Positions 55,476 to 64,000 of a DNA stretch of 64,000 nucleotides are shown piece after piece; the first letter of the stretch is position 1; each line of letters begins with the position of its first letter. A model generated the notes under the pieces. It did not search any database. It had not been told where the DNA came from and worked only from the letters and a program-made list of their open reading frames with translations. Origin of the DNA: Nematostella vectensis (lineage: Eukaryota > Cnidaria > Anthozoa > Actiniaria > Edwardsiidae); the NCBI RefSeq assembly GCF_932526225.1, contig NC_064035.1, positions 20,697,969 through 20,761,968 on the forward strand. The letters are read 5' to 3'. A program made the position numbers and the translations under genes.

Positions 55476-56186
55476 TTATGTAACTCGAAGAAGTTGAATT
55501 TTTTTCTTATCATGATTGCTTAAATTCTCATTTGATCTTTTTTTCCTCTTATATTCTTGCATGTAGCTTTTTCTTTCTGTATTAATTTTCTCCTTATCAG
55601 TATTGTCTAAAACGATAAATTGAGGTTGTTGTTTTGTTTCAGTAACTGTGTTGTGAGTATTGATGTTATTAGCAGATGGGTGTCTTTCATTGCTCCTGGT
55701 AATACGAATTGGAACAGTAGAAACATAATGGGTTTTACCTAGGTGACCGATAGTAATAGCAGAAGGTGGATCATTTCGATTATTGACAGTCATTGGAGAA
55801 AAAGTCTCATTCGATTCAAAACTTGTATTATTATATTCATTGCATTAGAGACTCCTTGTATAGTAACATGATCGGCCCAGGTGCCTTGTTGTGACATGTT
55901 GTTTAGGTAGGATGCCCATGAGATATTTATAATACCTTCCAAAAATTGTTTGGGATTATCTATCAAAAAGTTAACATCAGTTTGTCGCACCACCATATGA
56001 TAATTGGGAGATCCATATAACTTTGTTGCAACAATTCGAAAAAAAACAATCCCCTTCACAATCTAAATAAGTCAATCCGTTTTCAGCGAATCTCATTTCT
56101 AGCAATTCCAGTGGAGATTTCCTGCTATTATCTATTGTTTTTGGCCCTGGGTTAATTTCAATATCCCCAGATCTCACTAAGATTTC
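55476..56186 (-). pseudogene. Helentron 2A-OTU module, copy 2
   Basis: The frame EKFFPRGEILVRSGDIEINPGP-type start (split here: EKFFPRGEILV, then RSGDIEINPGP) gives a 2A motif at 56142-56168. The OTU domain follows in three frames: NGLTYLDCEGDCFF (Cys), then KLYGSPNYHMVVRQTDVNFL and ISWASYLNNMSQQGTWADHV (His), then ITIGHLGKTHYVSTVPIR. A basic segment EKINTERKSYMQEYKRKKRS ends it. Frameshifts at about 56,040 and 55,795 break it. Divergence from copy 1 is large (roughly half of the residues by eye), so it is a separate family member, not a recent duplicate. Confidence 0.8.
56142..56168 (-). promoter_or_regulatory. 2A-like motif, copy 2
   Basis: Codons for GDIEINPGP, preceded by ILVRS. It keeps every invariant position of the 2A consensus although the adjoining OTU frame is broken. 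Confidence 0.8.
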
Positions 56187-56447
56187 CCCTCTTGGGAAAA
56201 ATTTCTCAGTTTAAAGTAGAATCACAAAATGTTTTTAATTTACAATTTCTTTCTGCTTATAGTTGGTGGGTATTTTTTTCCTGATATGGGCATAAACTGA
56301 TTTAAATTCTTTTTTATTCATTTTTCTGAAAGGAAAAGAAGCACATCTTTTTTTTTCTTATGAAAATAACAATGTGGAGTATGTCTAAAAGAATTTCGAG
56401 TAGCACTAAAATTTGTATTCGATCTCTTTTTGCCTTTCCTAACCAAT

Positions 56448-56825
56448 TCATGAATTTTTAGACGAGTTTTGGAATTCCTTAGCTATATGATTGCGAAAAG
56501 TTCGCCTTATTTTTCGAGACATGTTCAACAACCGACAAATTCTCTTAACAGGCAACCTGCTTGGTTCACGGTCCATTTTGCGACAACTTTTTCGGAACTT
56601 AGTTTTTCCATTATTAATAAATTTGTCGTATCGAGATCTGAGAATTCTTTCTGAAAACACTGGCACGTCGTCATGATCGGGATGAATTAGGCAATCAAAA
56701 ACACAGATATCTAATTCGATGCTCCAGGCACGAATATCGATACGTAAGTTGGTTAAAAAGCCTAAAAATACTATAGTAATCAAACCAATTTCAATGCCAA
56801 AAAGAAGTGCAAAGTAGAAAAACAT
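56448..56825 (-). pseudogene. Basic N-terminal protein of the Helentron, copy 2
   Basis: 126 codons including the stop: SRYDKFINNGKTKFRKSCRK, then MDREPSRLPVKRICRLLNMS and RKIRRTFRNHIAKEF. The DREPSR core and the basic residues after it align with copies 1 and 3. Downstream, another frame (KRCASFPFRKMNKKEFKSVY, about 56,270-56,350) continues towards the 2A motif. The N-terminal hydrophobic segment (FFYFALLFGIEIGLITIVFL) looks like a membrane segment, but may not belong to the original protein. Confidence 0.6.
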
Positions 56826-57390
56826 ATTAAGCAGAAAAATTTAAGCGAGCAAACGAACGAAGCAATGCAATCGTAGCACTGAGACTAAATGCAGATCGCG
56901 TTTCATTTGTACACGCTTCTCACCACTGTTAGTGAAGTAGACTTCTTGCCTTGATTAACTATAGCAACAAAAGGTGTAAATTGACTTGGATATCTATTTG
57001 GTTTCCGTGATTTATTAGTGGATTGTGGCCAAGTCTGTTGGCCGAGAGTTGTTGGCTGTGGCTTACAAGCCAGTGATTTCGGATTTAATCTTTCAATCCA
57101 GGTTTTTTTCGTATTGAGTCTTTCAATCCGCAGAAAACTTAGCGCATTCAAGTGAATAATCGTGCACTTAAAGCACAAGAAGTCCTAGCAAGTAAACAAG
57201 TAACACTAACAATTAACATAACATTAAATGCCAAAAACTCGCCTCTGTAATACTACATGTGCAGGAAATCGATCCGTGTGAGAGAGCACGCTTGTCGTAA
57301 TATCACATGATAAGGCAAATGCATTTCATTGGTAGACGATGTTCCCCGAGTGTCTTCGGATACTGACGAATCTTAACCGATTGTTTACAC
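56826..57390. other. No gene recognised
   Basis: Region 5' of Helentron copy 2. The minus open frame 56903-57178 is unrecognised. A direct TCTTTCAATCC phrase occurs twice (about 57,087 and 57,118). Confidence 0.4.
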
Positions 57391-57428
57391 CGTCCGTCCG
57401 TCCGTCCCTCCCTCCCTCCCTCCCTCCC
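57391..57428. repeat. TCCG/TCCC microsatellite
   Basis: CCGT units pass directly into CCCT units, a compound tetranucleotide repeat. Confidence 0.9.
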
Positions 57429-57456
57429 AAGGGCTACTTATTTATTTATTAGCTAC

Positions 57457-57690
57457 TTATTTATTTGACATTGAAGGTATAAAAATGCTGCTGGAACGCT
57501 TGGTTTTAATGGCTGGAAGGGATCTCATTTCCGCTCGTGCAACTTTGTCACATGTGAAACAAACAAGGCAGCTATCGTCGATTACCATGTGTGACACTAG
57601 CGTGGGCTTCGTTTGAAGCGCGTTTAGATACTCAATTTTTGATTCTAGTTTCTCATAAACGCAGGTTCGACATACAACTACATCAAGCAA
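57457..57690 (-). CDS. Unrecognised Cys-containing reading frame
   Basis: 77 codons: MLDVVVCRTCVYEKLESKIE, YLNALQTKPTLVSHMVIDDS, CLVCFTCDKVARAEMRSLPA. Two CxxC pairs (CRTC, and CLVC/CFTC) could bind zinc. The frame is open further upstream, so it may be an exon. No family was recognised and expression is doubtful. Confidence 0.25.
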   Translation of the reverse strand: MLDVVVCRTCVYEKLESKIEYLNALQTKPTLVSHMVIDDSCLVCFTCDKVARAEMRSLPAIKTKRSSSIFIPSMSNK

Positions 57691-58329
57691 GTATTTTCGG
57701 TAAGGCCTATTTCAACAATAGCGTCGGGTAATAGTTTGGAAGATGAGCGGGTTACGCTAAAATGTTGAAAAGGAAAAATTATTTAGTTTTCAAATTATCT
57801 TAACAAAAATACTCTCGAATTGACTATCTGAAATTTATTCTTGTGCAACACTGGTCCTCTTGCCCCTCTCACACAAGTTGCCTTAGGGTTTGGACTTAGC
57901 AGGGGGCGTAAATTCGGGGATGGATCTTTGTAGGCAAGAGTGCATTTATTTTTTCAAATATTGCGAAGACAATTTTGGCGTGAAATAAAGATTCATCAAT
58001 CGGGAAGTTTGACAGGTCAGTTTTAAGCCAAAAATTCGTGTGCTTCAAGTTGGAGTATTGTTAGGTGTTACTGTAGATTTAGAATAGAATTTAACGCGCA
58101 GATTTCGAGATTTTTATTTTAACATAAAAATATTGCTTCCTTTTAACTCGCATGACAAAAATTAATTTGATTTCCAAGAAGAGTGAATCTAGCGGAATCT
58201 GATAAAGCATAGATGTATTAATATAATCTGAAAAATTTACGAAAATCGCGCCGAAAATGAGTCTTCTGTAGGGAACATAGTATATAAGCTGTTTAGCCAA
58301 AAGAACCGACTCAAGAAACTTCACTTTTT
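57691..58329. other. No gene recognised
   Basis: AT-rich with short open frames only. Confidence 0.5.
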
Positions 58330-58510
58330 TTGGTTAGTATATCACATTGGTCGTGCAGAAAAGCAAGCGAGTTCACAGCCTCCGCCAGTTGTGAGGATAG
58401 ATCTTTGAGGCTTGATTTCATGGGTCGTAGCTTCTCGTCGAACTTTCTATCGAGGAGGTCCTCCATCGCCTTGAGGTCGCTAGCCAGACTAACATTGCCA
58501 AAGCACTTTT
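58330..58510 (-). pseudogene. LINE ORF1-like coiled-coil fragment
   Basis: Minus-strand reading gives NVSLASDLKAMEDLLDRKFD, EKLRPMKSSLKDLSSQLAEA, VNSLAFLHDQCDILTKK without a stop. The DRKFDEKL..M...LK.L...L.EA...L.FL spacing is typical of the coiled coil in LINE ORF1 proteins (L1/Tx1-like). No RNA-binding domain is attached and no start is evident. Confidence 0.5.
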
Positions 58511-58665
58511 ATAAATTGAATATTCACTTCCTTCAATGAACACACTATTACAGATAATACATATACGACATTGAAAAGCAAATAGACGAGCAGGAAGGGA
58601 AGAAAGCCTGACGGCTTAACAAATTTTCCCTCCAGAGCTCCAAGGACAACCGACCATGACGACGG

Positions 58666-59480
58666 TCATGAGACTATATTGTGAAACTTTGATACCCAAA
58701 ACTGAGTATATTTACTGCAATTCTGTCTATAACTTCTCATATATGCATTGTGCTTTTGTTCTGGAGAATATTTCAATGCCCTATAATTTTTGTTGTATTC
58801 ATTTTGTTTTTGCCTTTTGCTCTGGAGAGGCTTTTGATGCTCTGTATCGTCTTTTTTTACTTTTTTTAGCTTTGTTTGATCATCCTTATGATCTGTTGTG
58901 CAAGGATTTGACTTTCTTTTGAAAGTATTCTCAGTAGATTTCGACGAATTAGCTTCACTGCTTATTTCTTTCTTCTGATGCCGGAAGAGTTGATACATAA
59001 TGCACCTCACCCAAATGGCCTAAATACACAGACCTTGGATTCTGAATGACATTTGATGCTTCAATTAAAGTCAGCTCTGAAAAATGTTCATTAGATTCAA
59101 TGATGTGAATCCTTAAGTTCATCGCATCAGCTACAGCTTGTATTATTATGTTATCTGCCCATGTTCCTTGCAAAGACATATTGGATAAATATGCTAACCA
59201 AGAAGAAGCTAGATTGCTTTCTATGAATCGATCTGGATTCTCTCTTAAATATTGAACACCAGCAGCTCTTATTTCTAAGTGGTGATCTGAATTACCATAT
59301 TACTGATGTGATAAGGCTTTTAATAAACAATCACCTCCACCACCAACATCTAGTGGTCTTAAACCTTTTCTCAAAAGTCTATAGCGAAACACAAAGTCAG
59401 ACCTTGTATTAGCTAATGCACTAGTTATGTCATTTGTTAAAGGACCTGGGTTTAATTCTACATCTATAATAAGATATTTT
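58666..59480 (-). pseudogene. Helentron 2A-OTU module, copy 3
   Basis: 2A-like IIDVELNPGP (59441-59470), then FVFRYRLLRKGLRPLDVGGG and GDCLLKALSHQ, a TAA stop, YGNSDHHLEIRAAGVQYLRE, then WLAYLSNMSLQGTWADNIII QAVADAMNLRIHIIES. The OTU Cys is kept, but the His is replaced by Asn (WADN against WANH/WADH). The basic region (RQKQNEYNKNYRALKYSPEQ) and YTQFWVSKFHNIVS match copy 1 up to just before its DUF6570-like block, where this copy ends. It is closer to copy 1 than copy 2 is. Confidence 0.8.
59441..59464 (-). promoter_or_regulatory. 2A-like motif, copy 3
   Basis: Codons for DVELNPGP preceded by KYLII. The residue before the Asp is Ile instead of the usual Gly, so activity may be reduced, but the D-x-E-x-N-P-G-P core is complete. 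Confidence 0.75.
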
Positions 59481-59559
59481 GCTTTGATATGTCATGATTA
59501 TGAGATTGATTTCTTTGGATTCATGAAAAATTACTATAAAAAGCGTCTTGTCTCCCAGT

Positions 59560-59860
59560 AAATCGAATATTTCATCGTTTATAATCACTTGCAATGGAGT
59601 GCATAAGAGAAGAGGCCGGGTGTGACTTCTTGACCATACTAGCATTTTTCTTTCTTAGTTTTCTACATTTCAAAGATCGTAAAACTTATTTTAATGATAG
59701 TCTAGATGGTTCTCTGTCTCTAATCCTGCAGATTCGTATTCTTAAACGAGGTCGAGAATGTCTACTACGAGTAGTTCTACAACATTTTGGTGCTTCATAT
59801 TTACAACTTCTGTCTTTCTTAGAGATGAGATCAGAAATGGAAAAGTTTTACTAAAAAGCA
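59560..59860 (-). pseudogene. Basic N-terminal protein of the Helentron, copy 3
   Basis: Minus-strand reading: DLISKKDRSCKYEAPKCCRT, then SRHSRPRLRIRICRIRDREP SRLSLK, a stop, VLRSLKCRKLRKKNASMVKK and HPASSLMHSIASDYKR. It aligns with copy 1 (HRHSRICSKQ...CRDREPSRISLKKVMRLLRYRKLRKRHKKM) through the whole core. Two in-frame stops disable it. The Cys-x-rich segment before the core (SCKYEAPKCC) is also shared with copy 1 (SCPSIKISKC). Confidence 0.7.
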
Positions 59861-60377
59861 CTGTGAGCTCATGTGAAGAATATCCATAGTGTTTACAGAC
59901 CCTAAAATACACAATCTGGAACTAGCTTTCGACAATATGTTTTCAAATTGAGTCTCCCAATTACATCCTCATGGATCGTGATCCTTTACAGGTTAAGTTC
60001 ATTCTTTTAAACTATACCCTCTGAGGAATTACATTTTACTACAATCTCGAAGGTCTTTTTCATGTGCAACTCGGTTTTCCTCCGCCCAGCGCTTGATAAC
60101 TTGGTTGATAACTTTATCCAGCGATGAATCAAGCGTGTCTGAGCCAGATATCGGTTCTGCAGACAAGACGCTCGAAAATTATCATGATGATGTTAGTCAG
60201 TGAGGTTGGTCTACACTAAGATTCCTTAGGGATGGGCGAGTGAACAAGACGCCATGTTGGTTACACAACGACTAACCATCAGGTCAGGCAACTTTTTTAA
60301 CTACGCATGCACATTACTCACTTGCGTGCTATTGGTATTAGCGAGACCGCAGCAGTTCCATACTGTGTCGCAGTAAT
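59861..60377. other. No convincing gene
   Basis: One minus frame at about 60,047-60,180 reads SGSDTLDSSLDKVINQVIKR then WAEENRVAHEKDLRDCSKM. It looks coding but has no identifiable splice sites or relatives; it may be an isolated exon. Confidence 0.3.
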
Positions 60378-61151
60378 CTAGGACTGGCCAGATAAACAAT
60401 TTATATATTGTATTTGCGTAGTCTTTCTAATAAAGGGTTCCATATAGAATATTCCAAGATATTTGTATTCATTTACTCTTTTGAGTGGCTTTCCATTAAC
60501 TGAAACGTCGGCCGATGATAATCTCGGACTTGTATTAAACAGCACACACTCTGTTTTGCCTTGATGCATAAAGAAATCATTGTGGAGAAGCCACTGATTT
60601 ATAATATTCAGTTCGTTAGTCAGAGCACTACTGATTGCACTAGAGTCTTTATCAGTGAAGTATATCAGTGTCGTCCGCATTCATTAAGATCTTGCATTTT
60701 TCTGAAAGCACACTGAAAAGGGCTCAGCAGTTTGTGCGCAACCAGAAAACTATAGAGCTGATAATGGACAGCCTTTTTGAGGACCTTGGATACCGCTGAA
60801 AGGACGGTAATGTCAATAGACACACTCTTTTTAAAAATAAGGGTCACCTTTGCAGATTTAAGTTCCTGTGGTACAACTCCTTGTGAGAGCGATTAATTGA
60901 TGGTGCATGTCAGCGGCTTTACAATAACTTCGCTAGCTTCTTTAAGCAGACAAGGGGAGATTATCCAATCCACTAGCTTTCCCTGCCTTTAGACGTTTGA
61001 TTAACTCAAGGACAAACGCCTCTGTCACCGGTTGGATTTTAAAGTCGGGTATTGATCGATCAAATCTAATCGAAAACCCCACACGTCTCCTCTGCATAAT
61101 ATCAGTTCCAAGGGTTTGTTGAGGCGTGTAACAACTGAGGCGAAGAAGCAA
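60378..61151 (-). pseudogene. CR1/Jockey-like LINE RT fragments
   Basis: Pieces in element order on the minus strand. RT1 is EAFVLELIKRLKAGKASGLD NLP (60,942-61,151). Next is VLSAVSKVLKKAVHYQLYSF with LLSPFQCAFRK (60,665-60,847). Last is TTLIYFTDKDSSAISSALTN with GKTECVLFNTSP and EYKYLGIFY (60,378-60,680). Motif A, motif B and the start of motif C have been deleted between pieces (only the downstream side of Y-A-D-D remains). Strand and style are similar to the relic at 13.4-14.9 kb. Confidence 0.75.
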
Positions 61152-62322
61152 TTAAAACTGTTTGCAATATTTTTCTCGTCACTGCAGAGCTTGCGACTGT
61201 GTGAGTATGAAATACGCTTGAAATACGAACTGAAATACTTGAAATACGCAATTAAATACGCACTGTGTTAAGTATGAAATACGCTTTCTAAATGCTTTTC
61301 AAATCTCTGATTAAGAAAATATTCGATGTTTAATGCTTTCCAAATATCCTGGAAACACCTCTAATTATGAGTCCCCCCTTCCCAATATTATTTTCAAACC
61401 ATTATAAAGCGATTGTTTATGGTATAATAACAATGTTTCCTGGTATATAATATAATTTCTTCAACAAATACAAATTTTATACTAATTATTTCAGTACTGG
61501 TTGCTCACATACAAAACTGTAAGATTAGAATATTTTTATTTTTGTTTTCTTTATGCAAAATATCTATAAACGAATCCAGTTGTGTCAAGGTTTAGACACC
61601 AGTTCAGGGTTTTTTTTTAAATTATACAGCCCTCCACATAAATTTTAGTTTTATGTACAAAAATAAATTCGCATTATTCAGGCATTAAAACTATTAGTAT
61701 CTGTTGCCATGCATGTTATCCAAAAACTGGGGATTTGTTTGTCAGACCTTTAATGTTTGGAATAGCCTAATTAACCAGTGAATAGTGATAACTATCTCTC
61801 GAACTCAGAAAGTCACTTTCCATAGGTTCAACAGTAAAAGAACATGTGTTATCTAAGTCATTAAATGTTTAAGCTTGTTGCACGAATGTATTATGTCCAT
61901 GCCTTTTACATGTGGGCACCACCAAGCGATAAGGGTCCATATATTTAGTAGTTTTATGTTAAAATCTCAGGGTTTGGGGATTTTGTGAAGTCCAATCATG
62001 GTGCAAAACCTATTGCACTTTACTGCATGGTAATCCAAGAAATTATTTATAGCTTGTGTTGAAATGTTTCCAGTGGAAAATAACATATCCTCATAGGAGT
62101 ATGCAGAATAGTTAACAGATACTGTAGGATCTATAATGCCTCTAATCACTGCTCTGAGCACCCTAATACAACTGTTGCCTCAATTTGCCGAACATGAAAT
62201 ACTTCTAATACTATTTTCAATATTTCTTTTAGTATTTACTATATATTAATTCTATTGTTGTAGAAAATGAAATGCTGGTTCCATATAAAAATACTAAAAA
62301 TTGGAATCCCTTGTTGATTAAA
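61152..62322. other. No gene recognised
   Basis: AT-rich. It includes a short array of GAAATACGC phrases at about 61,208-61,275. Confidence 0.5.
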
Positions 62323-63180
62323 CAGTGTGTTCTCCCCCAATTACGGACCATACCCTATTCCGGACAGTTTACATCGAAAGCCTCTTTAAAATATACGAAA
62401 GCAAATAAAAAACATATTACGTTACCTAATTAGTAACAAATACTCACGTGTGCTGTAGTAATTACGTTGTTGGCGTTATTACCAGCGGGAAAATTCAAGT
62501 TTATTTGAAGGTGAATCGAACTTTAGTTCGCGTAGTTTGAAAGTTAACGGCGCAGTGAATTCAACGCTTTACATAAAACAGTCCTTCTGGTAAATTAGAG
62601 TTTAAAAAAATACCAACTTTTTTGGTGGGAATGAAGCACTTTTAATTTTACAATAGAATAGAAGTTCTTTGATCTAATTTAGAAGAATGAAAGCGTTTTG
62701 AAAATTTGCAGTGCTTGTTTACGAAGTGTCCCTAAACAAGGACACAAATAGACTGCTTATTGGAAATATGTTTTAAAAGATAATAGGGATTAGTTTTTGC
62801 ATTTAAACTATATTTTGGAGGTACATATAAACGTTGTGACAATTTGTGCAATCATATGATAAAGACAACGCTCGCAAAAAAATTGCAACATAATTAGCAG
62901 CTTGTAAAAATGTTCCAAATATTTAGTTCGTCAAACTTCTAAACACATTCTAATGGCTATGTAGATAGCCAAAACTATAAATTACTGCCTTTTAAGCACG
63001 ACCCGGATATTAGTTTGTTTCTTTCTCGACGGCTCCCTAAATTAAAAAAAATGTATATAAATTATTTTATCAGGTTAAGGTCTAATCTTGTTATTGGCAA
63101 AATTAAAAAGTGTTATTTTTATTGTTAAAAAGTTATGGTGCTAAATGCAAAAACCCAGCCGTAATTGGGGCAACACACTG
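62323..63180. mobile_element. 858-bp non-autonomous DNA element with terminal inverted repeats
   Basis: The left end is CAGTGTGTTCTCCCCCAATT and the right end (complement) CAGTGTGTTGCCCCAATTAC; both continue to ACGG, giving about 24 bp with two differences. The CAGTG start and a TA directly after the right end fit the Tc1/mariner-pogo style; the left flank has AA instead of TA. No transposase frame is inside, so it would depend on another copy. Confidence 0.7.
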
Positions 63181-64000
63181 TACTGGTCCTAGAGCATTCT
63201 TATCCTATGATTGGTTAAGAAGACTTCCCACAGCTTGATGTGCTCTTTCATCCATTTGTGTAGATCGCGGCAATCTTATTTCGTCAGCAAGGATGAACCG
63301 AAATCAAGGAATGAAGGATGACCACGTCTCACTTGTTCCTCTCTTGGTATTCAAACGCACTAATCTGCAGCGAATCCTTGGTAATTTAGTTAACTGCTTC
63401 CTTTGGTATTTCGCTCGATTGATAACCAATTGAACCTTTTATTCCACAATCTTAAAAGAAAACTGTCAATAAGGTCGGTTTCTATTTAAGTTAGAGAAGG
63501 CTCTACAAAATTAGGATTTGCAATCATATAGCTCCTTCGCATTTTGAACCACAACCTGTCTTTTAATGACCGATATGTCACATTTGTTCTTAAGATTAGC
63601 CCCAGCGCCGTCTTTGGGACCTTTTGCATGCGAGGTTTCAAAATAGTTCTTGAGCGTCACTTAGCCAAAGTCCGGCACTTACATGCTGACATCCCCATGA
63701 AGTGACGAATTTTGTACTGTGCTTAACATACATCAATTCACTCATGCATTACGTCAATTTTGCAGCCGATGTCATGTGTGCATCATGTTTGATATCCGGC
63801 GAGATGATGAAAATGTCCTCGTCGCTCAGGGCAGGTGGTCAGTGTAAATATCGTTACATGGATGGATGCTTGTGTTTGTCCATAGTAGAGCGAGTGAATC
63901 TGATCTTGGTGGAAGTAAGTACATTTTTTTAGAATAGTCATGTATAAAGCAGGCGGAATGACCTTAAGCTTTTCCAATAGCACTTTCAGACATTATTTAG
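63181..64000. other. No gene recognised
   Basis: Short open frames on both strands (plus 63702-63932, minus 63783-63983) overlap each other and lack domain features. Confidence 0.5.

Noticed and set aside
60047-60180. Minus-strand frame with coding-like composition (VINQVIKRWAEENRVAHEKD)
   Set aside because: No splice sites, relatives or continuation were found; kept only as a note in the non-coding entry.
1-64000. CRISPR arrays, prokaryotic operons, rRNA or tRNA genes
   Set aside because: No spaced repeat arrays or conserved rRNA sequence were seen, and no cloverleaf with proper A and B boxes could be drawn; the coding style is eukaryotic throughout.

Overview
The window looks like a transposon-dense stretch of an AT-rich invertebrate genome. 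Short GT-AG introns, CpG-decayed retroelements and the mix of families (intron-containing Helitrons, OTU-bearing Helentrons, several LINE lineages, Ty3/Gypsy, piggyBac, tyrosine-recombinase and rve-integrase elements) suggest a cnidarian such as an anthozoan. That assignment is inference, because no diagnostic host gene could be named. Nothing prokaryotic is present: no operons, CRISPR arrays or ribosome binding sites.

Layout. 0-3.6 kb: a minus-strand LINE with a SAP-domain reading frame, interrupted by a 1,430-bp internally deleted Ty3/Gypsy element with identical 123-bp LTRs and a 5-bp target duplication. 5.7-7.0 kb: a 5'-truncated LINE with a zinc-binding insert. 7.3-7.5 kb: a 152-bp near-perfect palindrome flanked by 19-bp direct repeats. 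7.7-8.1 kb: a piggyBac relic. 8.7-9.3 kb: a complete three-exon gene of 112 codons. 11.5-15.3 kb: small unnamed reading frames and a decayed CR1/Jockey-like LINE. 15.8-17.6 kb: MITE-like inverted repeats and a complete five-coding-exon gene for a double zinc-knuckle protein. 20.6-25.3 kb: Helitron copy A. 25.9-27.2 kb: a second internally deleted Ty3/Gypsy element. 27.2-30.0 kb: a plus-strand Tx1/L1-like LINE. 30.0-35.5 kb: Helitron copy B. 35.9-37.1 kb: an rve-type integrase relic with 44-bp inverted repeats. 37.6-41.2 kb: two halves of tyrosine-recombinase genes in C-half then N-half order, separated by a tandem repeat of about 200 bp. 41.8-50.5 kb: a nearly full-length Helentron (RPA, endonuclease, helicase, Rep, DUF6570-like region, OTU protease, 2A peptide, basic N-terminal protein). 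55.5-56.8 and 58.7-59.9 kb: two further N-terminal copies of the same Helentron type. 60.4-61.2 kb: a LINE fragment. 62.3-63.2 kb: an 858-bp inverted-repeat DNA element.

The main biological point is the Helentron group. Three separate copies share the order basic domain (core DREPSR), 2A-like motif (D-[IV]-E-x-N-P-G-P), OTU fold. This implies that translation is recoded to release an N-terminal basic protein from the OTU-Rep-helicase-endonuclease polyprotein. The RPA-like single-strand DNA-binding gene lies just downstream in the same orientation, completing a rolling-circle replication set. All three copies carry stops or frameshifts.

Two spliced genes (8.7-9.3 and 16.1-17.4 kb) were assembled by eye from exons whose splice sites and phases agree throughout. 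They are the best host-gene candidates, although the zinc-knuckle gene could itself be element-derived. Almost all coding material, including three of the four larger LINE relics, lies on the minus strand; the Tx1-like LINE is the exception.
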